Below are positions 44,823 through 52,900 of a DNA stretch of 59,606 nt, in pieces. The position numbers and the translations under genes are program-made. The notes below the pieces were generated by a model, which saw nothing but the letters and a program-made list of their open reading frames with translations, ran no database searches and was not told the origin of the DNA. The stretch comes from Flavobacteriales bacterium (GTDB lineage Bacteria > Bacteroidota > Bacteroidia > Flavobacteriales_C > GCA-002722245): positions 1-59,606 of the forward strand of contig CANFBW010000015.1 in NCBI GenBank assembly GCA_947444925.1, read 5' to 3'. Every line of letters begins with the position of its first letter. Position 1 is the first letter of the stretch.

Positions 44823-45734
44823 TTGATTTCTATTCTTATTCTGGGTTCAGGGTCTGCTACGCCAAAGGTCAATAGAAATCCTGCGGGTGTGCTGGTAAAC
44901 AGCAATAATTCTTATTTCTTGGTTGATTGCGGAGAAGGAACGCAACTTCAGTTGCGCCGTTACAAGCAGTCATTGCAAAGAATTCATCAAATTTTTATTT
45001 CGCATTTACACGCCGATCATTTTTTGGGCTTGTTTGGATTGTTGTCAACGCAATCTTTACTTGGTCGCGAGAAAGCGCTCGATGTTTTTGCGCCGAAAGG
45101 CCTTCAGGAGATCATTGAAGTGCAAATGAAAATCACTAAAACCTATTGGGGTTTTCCTTTGAATTTTCACGACATCGACTGTAAAAAAGAAGCAGTGCTA
45201 TGGCAAGATGAGGAAATGGAAGTGCACAGTATTCCTTTGAATCACAAAATTGATTGTGTTGGATTTTCTTTTAGGCAAAAAACAAAACCGCGCAACATAC
45301 TTCAGTCTAAAATAGAGTTTTACAAAATTCCTGTTTTTGCGAGGAGAGCGATTAAAAATGGGGCGGATTTTACCGATGAGAATGGACGGGTAATTCCTAA
45401 TAAGGAACTCACCACTGCGGCGCCACGCGTATTTTCATTTACTTATATTTCTGACACAAGAGTTTTGAAAGAAGTGCCTGTTGCAGTTTTAGGAACTGAT
45501 TTGTTGTACCATGAGGCGACTTTTCTGTCTGATATGATTGAGCGGGCGAAGGCTACCCATCATTGTACAGCGCAGCAGGCGGCTCAATTTGCTGCACTGG
45601 CTGAAGTTAAAAAGCTTGTGCTTGGTCATTTTTCTGCACGTTACGATGAGTTGGATGAATTTATTGCTGAAGCGAAACCGTACTTTGCTAATGTGGATGT
45701 GGCGCAAGATGGTCAATGGTTTTCTACAGAATGA
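44823..45734 (+). CDS. rnz: Ribonuclease Z
   Basis: A 303-residue metallo-beta-lactamase fold nuclease that cuts the 3' trailer of tRNA precursors. The TTG start abuts the previous stop (TAGTTG), and the first motif 'LGSGSATPKVNRNPAG' begins at residue 7, so it cannot start later. The zinc motif 'FISHLHADHFLGLFGL' (HxHxDH) lies at about 60. Further ligands are in 'LGTDLLYHEATFL' and 'LGHFSARYDELDEF', both standard for RNase Z. The length fits the short form. Confidence 0.94.
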   Translation: MISILILGSGSATPKVNRNPAGVLVNSNNSYFLVDCGEGTQLQLRRYKQSLQRIHQIFISHLHADHFLGLFGLLSTQSLLGREKALDVFAPKGLQEIIEVQMKITKTYWGFPLNFHDIDCKKEAVLWQDEEMEVHSIPLNHKIDCVGFSFRQKTKPRNILQSKIEFYKIPVFARRAIKNGADFTDENGRVIPNKELTTAAPRVFSFTYISDTRVLKEVPVAVLGTDLLYHEATFLSDMIERAKATHHCTAQQAAQFAALAEVKKLVLGHFSARYDELDEFIAEAKPYFANVDVAQDGQWFSTE

Positions 45735-45773
45735 ATTGTTCCTTATTTAGAATCTTTCTAAATTTACCGCTGC

Positions 45774-46463
45774 TTGAAAAGTAAAATCTCCATAGCCATA
45801 GCATTTGATGAGTTTCTATTAGAAGCTGGATTGCGCTATGTACTTAGTCAGAATAGTGAATTAGAGCTGCATTCACAGGTTCATTTTCAGGCGGAAGTTG
45901 CCGACCTCTTTCAAAGTAAAAAACCACCAGTAATATTATTGATCGACGTTTTTTCTTCGCATTTTGATTTAGATAAAATATTGGCCTATGCTTCATTTTC
46001 AAGTAAAACGAAGGTGATTCCAATGACTAACCTGCGATCGAAGCACGACTATTTAAAATTAATGAAGGCAGGGATTAACAGTTGTGTATTGAAAGTATGC
46101 GATGAGAAGGAATTGTTGGAGTGTATCAAAAAAACTGCCAGCGGCAAAAACTACATTTGTGCACAGGTATTAGATGTGCTCACTGACGGTGCGCAATCAA
46201 CAGAAGGTGATGCTCCGTATAAAAAAACATGTGCGGGTTTAAATATTTCAGAGCGCGAAACTGAAATCATTAAGCTCATTGCTGAAGGCCGTATCAACAA
46301 GGAGATTGCCGATACTTTGTTTTTAAGCAACCACACCATCAATACCCACCGTAAAAACATTATGCAGAAATTGGGCATCAACAATACTGCGGGAATTGTG
46401 CTGTTTGCCGTGAAGGAACAGATTGTGAGTGCGAATGACTTTTTGTTTTCTTCTAAGGAATAG
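45774..46463 (+). CDS. LuxR-family response regulator
   Basis: A 229-residue two-domain regulator from TTG 45774; no ATG lies near the start. The receiver has an acidic patch 'AIAFDE', a candidate phospho-Asp in 'VILLIDVFSSH' (near 58), Thr in 'IPMTN' and Lys in 'CVLKVCDEKEL'. The C-terminal LuxR helix-turn-helix is clear: 'ISERETEIIKLIAEGRINKEIAD' and 'SNHTINTHRKNIMQKLG'. The acidic pair is weaker than usual (one Asp-Glu), so it could be a low-activity receiver. No kinase is adjacent. It ends 53 bp before a REPIN-like element. Confidence 0.9.
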   Translation: MKSKISIAIAFDEFLLEAGLRYVLSQNSELELHSQVHFQAEVADLFQSKKPPVILLIDVFSSHFDLDKILAYASFSSKTKVIPMTNLRSKHDYLKLMKAGINSCVLKVCDEKELLECIKKTASGKNYICAQVLDVLTDGAQSTEGDAPYKKTCAGLNISERETEIIKLIAEGRINKEIADTLFLSNHTINTHRKNIMQKLGINNTAGIVLFAVKEQIVSANDFLFSSKE

Positions 46464-46516
46464 TGTCTGTTTTGAACGACTGGCCAATGTTGTAAGTATT
46501 TCTTCTTTGCGCTCTT

Positions 46517-46628
46517 CCTCGCGCGCGTCTGCGACGCGTGCGGATCTATCTTCGCAATTGTATTGCTTTTGTGATCTGGCGTTATAAACGCCACTATAAA
46601 TGCGCACGCGTCAAAGACGCGCGCGAGG
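46517..46628. repeat. REPIN-like palindromic element
   Basis: A 112-bp structure between convergent genes. Outer 26-bp arms (46517-46542 and 46603-46628) are inverted repeats with 24 of 26 bases matching. Each arm holds its own small hairpin (GCGTC-TGC-GACGC on the left, CGCGTC-AAA-GACGCG on the right). Between them are GCAAT-TGT-ATTGC (46554-46566) and TGGCGTT-ATA-AACGCCA (46577-46593). The GC-rich arms stand out from the AT-rich surroundings. Paired REP hairpins in mirror arrangement are the form of REPINs, which RAYT transposases mobilise; no RAYT gene is in this window. Confidence 0.65.
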
Positions 46629-46680
46629 TGGGGGCTGCAGTTTCACTGCGTAAAATTTAAACTACAGCGTGAGGATAAGC

Positions 46681-46914
46681 TTAATTACAGGCATCATAAA
46701 CTGATCGAATAAGCACTACAATTAAAAATCCTCCAATTAAGATGCCTAGTGTTATTCCAACGGAATTCAGCATTATTGCTTCACCTGCTAATTTATACTT
46801 TCCGTTGTATTCGTTTATTAACGCAATTTCTATTTTTTTCTTATTTCGAAATTTTACCCACAGAAATAACCAACCAATTCCAGAAAAAATAAAATCGAAA
46901 ATCAAAAATTCCAT
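46681..46914 (-). CDS. Small hypothetical membrane protein after trmD
   Basis: A 77-residue product from ATG 46914, starting 9 bp after the trmD stop on the same strand. Two hydrophobic segments (residues about 3-20 and 50-70) flank a charged middle ('KFRNKKKIEIALINEYNGKY'). I do not recognise a family. Position and clean composition favour a real gene; its short length makes this uncertain. The REPIN-like element lies 52 bp beyond its stop. Confidence 0.55.
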   Translation of the reverse strand: MEFLIFDFIFSGIGWLFLWVKFRNKKKIEIALINEYNGKYKLAGEAIMLNSVGITLGILIGGFLIVVLIRSVYDACN

Positions 46915-46923
46915 TTTTTTAAA

Positions 46924-47601
46924 TTACTCAATCAATAAATCCGGTCGCTTTTCTGCGGTAATTTTCTCTGCCATGTCCATTCTCCATTTTTCAATGTTCT
47001 CGGTGTGTCCCGATAACAATATCTCAGGAACTTTCAATCCTTTGAATTCTGGCGGACGCGTGTAAACAGGAGGCGACAGTAGACCATCTTGAAAAGAATC
47101 GGTCAATGCTGATGTTTCATCGGACATGGCGCCAGGAATCAGGCGAATGATAGAGTCGGCGATAACCGCCGCAGCCAATTCGCCACCTGAAAGTACGTAA
47201 TCGCCAATTGAAATTTCTTTGGTGACATAGAGATCGCGAATGCGCTGGTCAATGCCTTTGTAGTGTCCACAAATCATCATGATGTTTTGGGCCAGAGACA
47301 ATCGATTGGCGGTTTTTTGATCGTAGCGTTCTCCATCCGGTGTGAGGTAGATGATTTCGTTGTATTTTCTTTCGCTCTGCAGTTTTTCAATGGCATCGGA
47401 AATGGGTTGACAGGTCATCACCATTCCTGCGCCGCCACCGTATTGGTAGTCGTCTACACTTTTGTGTTTGTCACTTGAAAAAAGGCGAATGTCGTGCAGG
47501 TGAATTTCAACGACTTTATTTTCAATGGCTCTTTTTAAGATGGAATGCTGGAAAGGACTTTCTAACAAATGGGGCAATATGGTTAATATGTCGATGCGCA
47601 T
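46924..47601 (-). CDS. trmD: tRNA (guanine37-N1)-methyltransferase
   Basis: A 225-residue SPOUT enzyme with a trefoil knot, methylating G37 next to the anticodon of several tRNAs to prevent +1 frameshifts. Motifs: 'MRIDILTILPHLLESPFQ' start, 'VDDYQYGGGAGMVM' near 48, 'MMICGHYKGIDQRIRDL' near 110 and 'EISIGDYVLSGGELAA' near 128, containing the SAM-binding knot. It is divergent from bioB, sharing a 52-bp region; rpsP and rimM, its usual partners in other bacteria, are absent here. Confidence 0.95.
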   Translation of the reverse strand: MRIDILTILPHLLESPFQHSILKRAIENKVVEIHLHDIRLFSSDKHKSVDDYQYGGGAGMVMTCQPISDAIEKLQSERKYNEIIYLTPDGERYDQKTANRLSLAQNIMMICGHYKGIDQRIRDLYVTKEISIGDYVLSGGELAAAVIADSIIRLIPGAMSDETSALTDSFQDGLLSPPVYTRPPEFKGLKVPEILLSGHTENIEKWRMDMAEKITAEKRPDLLIE

Positions 47602-47606
47602 AACTC

Positions 47607-47637
47607 TTTTAATCAGAAAGTAAATGTTCTATATTTG
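47607..47637 (+). promoter_or_regulatory. Candidate bioB promoter
   Basis: TATATTTG (47630-47637) is an exact -7 element; TTTT at 47607-47610 is a one-mismatch -33 element 19 bp upstream. The predicted start near 47643 gives a leader of about 11 nt, which supports ATG 47654 as the bioB start over an upstream in-frame codon. Confidence 0.55.
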
Positions 47638-47653
47638 CTCAAAATTAGCATTT

Positions 47654-48721
47654 ATGTCTGACATCAGGAACAATTGGACGAAATCGGAAGTCCTCGAAAT
47701 ATTCAACAAACCCTTATTGGAATTGGTTTTTGAGGCAGCTACCGTGCATAGGAGATACCACAACCCTCGGGAAGTACAGGTTTCATCGCTGATATCCATT
47801 AAAACAGGTGGTTGCTCAGAAGACTGCGGTTACTGTCCACAATCGGCAAAATACCACACCGATGTAAAAGTGCATAAGTTATTAGAGGTTGAAGAAGTGC
47901 TATCTCAAGCCAAAAATGCGCAGGCCGGTGGTGCTTCACGTATGTGTTTGGGCGCTGCATGGAGAGAGGTGAGAGACAACAGTGATTTCGATAGAGTGTT
48001 GGAAATGGTGCGTGGCATCAATGAAATGAATATGGAAGTGTGCTGTACTTTAGGTATGGTTACGGGAGAGCAGGCGCAACGTTTGGCCGATGCCGGATTG
48101 TATGCCTACAACCACAATGTAGATACGTCGGAAGAACATTACGGCGACGTTATTTCAACGCGTACTTATCAAGATCGCTTGGACACTCATCAGCACGTGC
48201 GTAAGGCCGGTGTTTCACTGTGCTCAGGAGGAATCATTGGTTTGGGCGAAACAGAGCAAGACAGAATTGGTATGTTGTTGACGTTGGCAAATCAGGAAAA
48301 ACATCCTGAATCAGTGCCTATCAACGCTTTGGTACCTGTTGCGGGTACGCCGATGGAAAATCAAGAAAGAATTTCAATTTGGGAAATGGTGCGCATGATA
48401 GCCACCACCAGAATAGTGATGCCTAAAAGCACGGTGCGCTTGTCGGCTGGACGTTTAGAGATGTCGAAGGAAGGACAAGCACTTTGTTTTATGGCCGGCG
48501 CAGGATCTATATTTGCTGGAGATAAATTGTTGACAACGCCCAATCCGGCAGAAAATGAAGACAAAGAATTGTTTTCAATTTTAGGTTTGGTACCTACGGA
48601 GCCTTTCACTAAAGGCGGAAAACCGGAAGTGAAAATGTCGTACAAAGAGAGTAGTAAAAAAACCGAAATGGAAGGCAAGGTGCAAGCTTGGAAAGAGGAG
48701 ATGGCGTCTAGCAAGAAATAA
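47654..48721 (+). CDS. bioB: Biotin synthase
   Basis: A 355-residue radical SAM enzyme inserting sulfur into dethiobiotin. ATG 47654 is chosen because an earlier start would lie upstream of the promoter. The radical SAM motif 'GGCSEDCGYCPQSA' (CxxxCxxC) is near residue 60. 'CCTLGMVTGEQAQRLADAGL' follows near 135, then 'YNHNVDTSEE', 'CSGGIIGLGE' and 'ALVPVAGTP' near 225, all BioB signatures. The C-terminal 30 residues are charged and extend past the E. coli end. It lies 3 bp before the bioF-like gene. Confidence 0.95.
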   Translation: MSDIRNNWTKSEVLEIFNKPLLELVFEAATVHRRYHNPREVQVSSLISIKTGGCSEDCGYCPQSAKYHTDVKVHKLLEVEEVLSQAKNAQAGGASRMCLGAAWREVRDNSDFDRVLEMVRGINEMNMEVCCTLGMVTGEQAQRLADAGLYAYNHNVDTSEEHYGDVISTRTYQDRLDTHQHVRKAGVSLCSGGIIGLGETEQDRIGMLLTLANQEKHPESVPINALVPVAGTPMENQERISIWEMVRMIATTRIVMPKSTVRLSAGRLEMSKEGQALCFMAGAGSIFAGDKLLTTPNPAENEDKELFSILGLVPTEPFTKGGKPEVKMSYKESSKKTEMEGKVQAWKEEMASSKK

Positions 48722-48724
48722 TTC

Positions 48725-49852
48725 ATGCAGTCGCTGGAGGATAGATTGCGGATTGATTTGCTGCAAAGGGAAGCGTCGGGTTTGTTGCGCGAGCTTCCCG
48801 ACAACAGAGCACTCATTGATTTTTGCTCCAACGATTATTTAGGATTTGCACGGGATGAACACTTGAAAAAGATCATTCTGCAAAATTTCCACAACAAACA
48901 ATTTCATATTGGTGCATCGGGATCACGTTTGATTTCAGGTAATTCAACTTTTGCTGAAAAGCTTGAAAAAAAAATAGCCATCTTTCACCACGCTGAATCG
49001 GCATTGCTCTTCAACTCGGGCTACGATGCCAATGTTGGTTTTTTTTCGTGCGTGCCCAAACGCGGTGATACGGTATTGTACGATGATTTGGTGCATGCGT
49101 CGATACGCGACGGTATTCGACTGGGCCTGGCAAAGTCTTTTTCTTTTGCGCACAACAATATAGAGGATTTGAAAAGAAAAATGTCGCTTGCTGAAGGCAA
49201 TGTTTTTGTGGCGGTAGAAGCGGTGTATTCCATGGATGGTGATGCGGCTCCTTTAAAGGAACTTGCAAAAATAAACGGAATTCATTTGGTTGTTGATGAG
49301 GCGCATTCTGCCGGATTGTGCGGAACCAATGGTGAAGGTAAAGTAGTAGAGGAGGGGCTTGAAGAAAGGGTTTTTGCGCGTTTGATTACCTATGGAAAGG
49401 CTTTTGGCGTGCATGGTGCCGCGGTCATTGGATCGGATGTACTTATAAGATATTTGATCAATTACGCCCGCTCTTTTATTTATAGCACCTTCAGTTCTGA
49501 TTTTAATTTAGTGGCGATAGCGGCGGTTTACGACAGTGTAGAAGAAATGCGCAAAAGGCGAGCGAGGGCATTTCAATTGAAAACGTATTTCACAAAACGC
49601 ATCGAAGAGAAAGAATTGAAATCTTCATTTATACAAAGCGATAGTTTGATTCAAAGTTTTGTAGTTGGTGAAAATCACGGCTGTAAAAATTTAGAAAAGA
49701 TTCTAAAACAAAGGGGTTTTGCGGTAAAGGCAATCGTAAGTCCTACCGTGCCAAAGGGTGCCGAGCGACTGCGCATCTCACTGCACTCCTCTAACAGTGA
49801 ATTAGAAATCGATGAATTGTGTGAAATTATCGCTGAAAACAGAAAGAGTTGA
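48725..49852 (+). CDS. 8-amino-7-oxononanoate synthase-like PLP enzyme
   Basis: A 375-residue alpha-oxoamine synthase. PLP-site motifs: 'DFCSNDYLGFARDEHLK' near 35, 'GASGSRLISGNSTFAEKLE' near 66, 'VDEAHSAGLCG' near 190, and the Schiff-base Lys in 'ITYGKAFGVHGAAVIG' near 224. BioF condenses pimeloyl-ACP/CoA with alanine in biotin synthesis; position directly after bioB strongly supports that role over related enzymes (KBL, serine palmitoyltransferase). No bioA, bioD or bioC is present here. Confidence 0.88.
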   Translation: MQSLEDRLRIDLLQREASGLLRELPDNRALIDFCSNDYLGFARDEHLKKIILQNFHNKQFHIGASGSRLISGNSTFAEKLEKKIAIFHHAESALLFNSGYDANVGFFSCVPKRGDTVLYDDLVHASIRDGIRLGLAKSFSFAHNNIEDLKRKMSLAEGNVFVAVEAVYSMDGDAAPLKELAKINGIHLVVDEAHSAGLCGTNGEGKVVEEGLEERVFARLITYGKAFGVHGAAVIGSDVLIRYLINYARSFIYSTFSSDFNLVAIAAVYDSVEEMRKRRARAFQLKTYFTKRIEEKELKSSFIQSDSLIQSFVVGENHGCKNLEKILKQRGFAVKAIVSPTVPKGAERLRISLHSSNSELEIDELCEIIAENRKS

Positions 49853-49972
49853 TTGAATTTTATTAATTTAGAAACCATTAGTTTTCGAAGTGAATTTGAA
49901 TAGTGCTGTAACAAATAACGGGGACTAATTGTTTTGCTTGTATTAAGGGGAATTTATACTACTAACATTACT

Positions 49973-52900
49973 ATGAAAAAAGTCGTCTTTTTGTGCATTG
50001 TATTTATATACAATTCAAACGCGCTATTCTCTCAATCCCAAATCTGTCCTACATCTCTAAATCCATGGCAATGGAAAACCCATTCTAAGTGGTTTCACGG
50101 TGAAGGAAATATCATTACTTTTCCTGGCGGAACCGGTGCACCTGTTGGCTCTGCAACACCAACAGCGGGTACCTATGATGCAGGTTCTTATGAATCCACT
50201 GCCTCGGTGTGCGATGAAAATGGAAATTTATTATTCTATACCAACGGTGAAAGGGCATTTGACAAAACGGGGGCAACACTTTCAAGTGGACTATTAACAG
50301 GAAATGAAAATGGTGGTCAGCGTGGTAGTGCAGTGCAGGGCGTGATGATCGTAAAACATCCTTTGAACATCAACGAATATTATGTTTTTACCACTGATGA
50401 TGCGGTGACCGCCACGACTAAAGGTTTTAATTATTTTATATACAACAAGCTGACCAATACTATGAGTGGGGCTACTCGTTTGGGGAATTACAGATGTACT
50501 GAACAAGTGGCTGCAACATGGCATGCTAATGGTATTGATATTTGGGTCACTACACATAAATCTGGGAGCGCTGATTTGTATTCCTATTTGCTAAAATGCA
50601 GTGGTATCAGCAATCCAGCGGCACCTGTGATTTCAAGTAATGTTGTGCTGAATGCAAAGGCAAATTCAGACAATGAAAGGTCTTGTTTGAAATTCTCATG
50701 GGGAGGTACAAAGGCTGCTGCAACAGCACATTTGGGCAGTGGTACATGGGATCCGACAAATGCCATCGTACTATTGGATTTTAATAAAACAACAGGCGCA
50801 TTTACAAAAAGTGCAGCAGCGGGAGTTGGAACTGGTGGTAATGTTTGTATTGATCCATACGCTTGCGAATTCTCAACCGACGACAGTAAATTATACGTTG
50901 ATCATGTTACCAGTGCAACTGCTTTTTATTTAAGCATGGCTGGATGGGGCAACGGTACAACAATAGCCAATTCAAAAACTACTGTCACTGGGGTAGCGGG
51001 TTTAGGTGGACATCTAAAAATAGGGGGTGATGGTAGAATGTATAAATCAGGTGTTATTGGAACTATTGGCGTTATCAGTGGAACGACTTACACGGCCAGC
51101 GCGGTAACATCACCGCAAACGGTGACTTACTCTTTGCCAAATATGTTTGTGCCTCCACAAGATTATTTGAAAGTGCGTGATACCACCGTAAAAAAATGCC
51201 ATAATTTAAATATGGGTGTGATGTGGAAGTGCAAGGGTACCGATGCGGAAGATCTTACCACGGCTAATTGGAGCACGGTGAATCCTGCACATTCGGCCTA
51301 TATCACCGATAAAAAAACGGGAGCCATTAGTGCTTCTACTCCGGCGGGAACGGTGATGAAAGTGATTTACACCATTTGTACTATTTCAGATACCGCTGAT
51401 GTAACGATTACTGCCTGTGGTTGCCCTTTGGATGTAAAAAATGAAAGTCTAAAAATTTGCATTGGCAACAAAGTAAAAATGGATACTACTGTTTTGGTAG
51501 GGCCTGGTATTTGGACGATTGATTCAGTGCCAACAACTACTGGCACAACGCCTACTTTGGTGATTGCCGGCGGAGATACCACTTTTACCACCGTGACCGG
51601 AAATAAAATAGGAAAGTACAAATTGTTGTTGAAAGACGCCGGCGATGCCACTTGCCGCGATTCAATATACATTACCGTAAATCCATTGCCTGTTCCTGTG
51701 ATTACGCCTGCAACAAAAACCATTTGTCAGGGAGATAACGCAGTGACCTTTGACGCTGGAACATTTGCGTCGTATTTATGGTCAGTAAATGGTAGCGGCA
51801 TCATTCAAACAACCTCTGGTAAAACGGCGGGACGTTATAAGGTGCAAGTGACGGATGCCAATGGTTGTTCAGATACCACAAGTGCTGTGCTCACTGTTAA
51901 AACAAAGCCTGTTGTATCATTTATAAATGACTCTATTTGTGCCGGTGGCAGTGCTGCTATTTTTGATGCAGGTACAAGTTATTTGGGAACCAATTTTCAA
52001 AGCTATAACTGGGACAACGGTTTTGCTTCATCGCAAAAACTATCCACTACAGCTGCAGGCAAGCACGAAGTGTTTGTTAGCGATGTTAACGGTTGTAAGG
52101 ATACTGCCAGCGCTTTCTTGATCATTAAAAATTTACCTGTTGCTAAAGTGGCCAATCAATCTATTTGCATTGGCAAAAGCGCAACGTTTGATGGTGTTTC
52201 GGGAACAGGGCGCACTTTCACATGGACAGGTCCTTCTGCTTTTTCAAGCAGCAGTCAACAAATCACAGTTTTCACTGCTGGTACTTATACTTTGAAAGTA
52301 GATAGTAATAAATGTTCTGCAACAGTTGCGCCCATTTTAACGGTAAATGCATTGCCTACTCCAGTTATTGCTCCGGCCACCAAAACAATTTGTCAAGGCG
52401 ATAATGCCGCTAGTTTTGACGCGGGATCTTACGTTTCTTACGTGTGGAGTGTTAATGGTACAGGTACTTTGCAAACGACTTCGGGTAAAACTGCAGGTAG
52501 ATACAAGGTCGCTGTAACGGATGCCAATGGTTGTTCTGATACGACGAGTGCATTGCTCGTTGTAAAAACAAAGCCTGTGGTGACTTTTGGCAATGATTCA
52601 ATTTGTCCGGGTGATCCATCTGCAACTTTTGATGCGGGAACAAGTTACCTTTCAACAAATTTTGTAAGTTACAATTGGGACAATGGTTTTGCGGCATCGC
52701 AAAAGTTGCAAACCACTGCTGCGGGTAAACATGAAGTTTTTGTGAGCGACGTTAATGGTTGCAAAGACACAGCCAGTGCGTTTTTAATCATCAAGAGTTT
52801 GCCTGTTGCCAAGGTTGCCAATCAAATTATATGTAAGGGACAAACTGCAACTTTTAATGGAGTGGCGGGAACTGGGAGAACGTTCAGTTGGACTGGTCCA

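Noticed and set aside
46151-46607. Two long minus-strand ORFs over the LuxR regulator and REPIN-like element
   Set aside because: They are antisense to a clear LuxR gene and run through the palindromic repeat.
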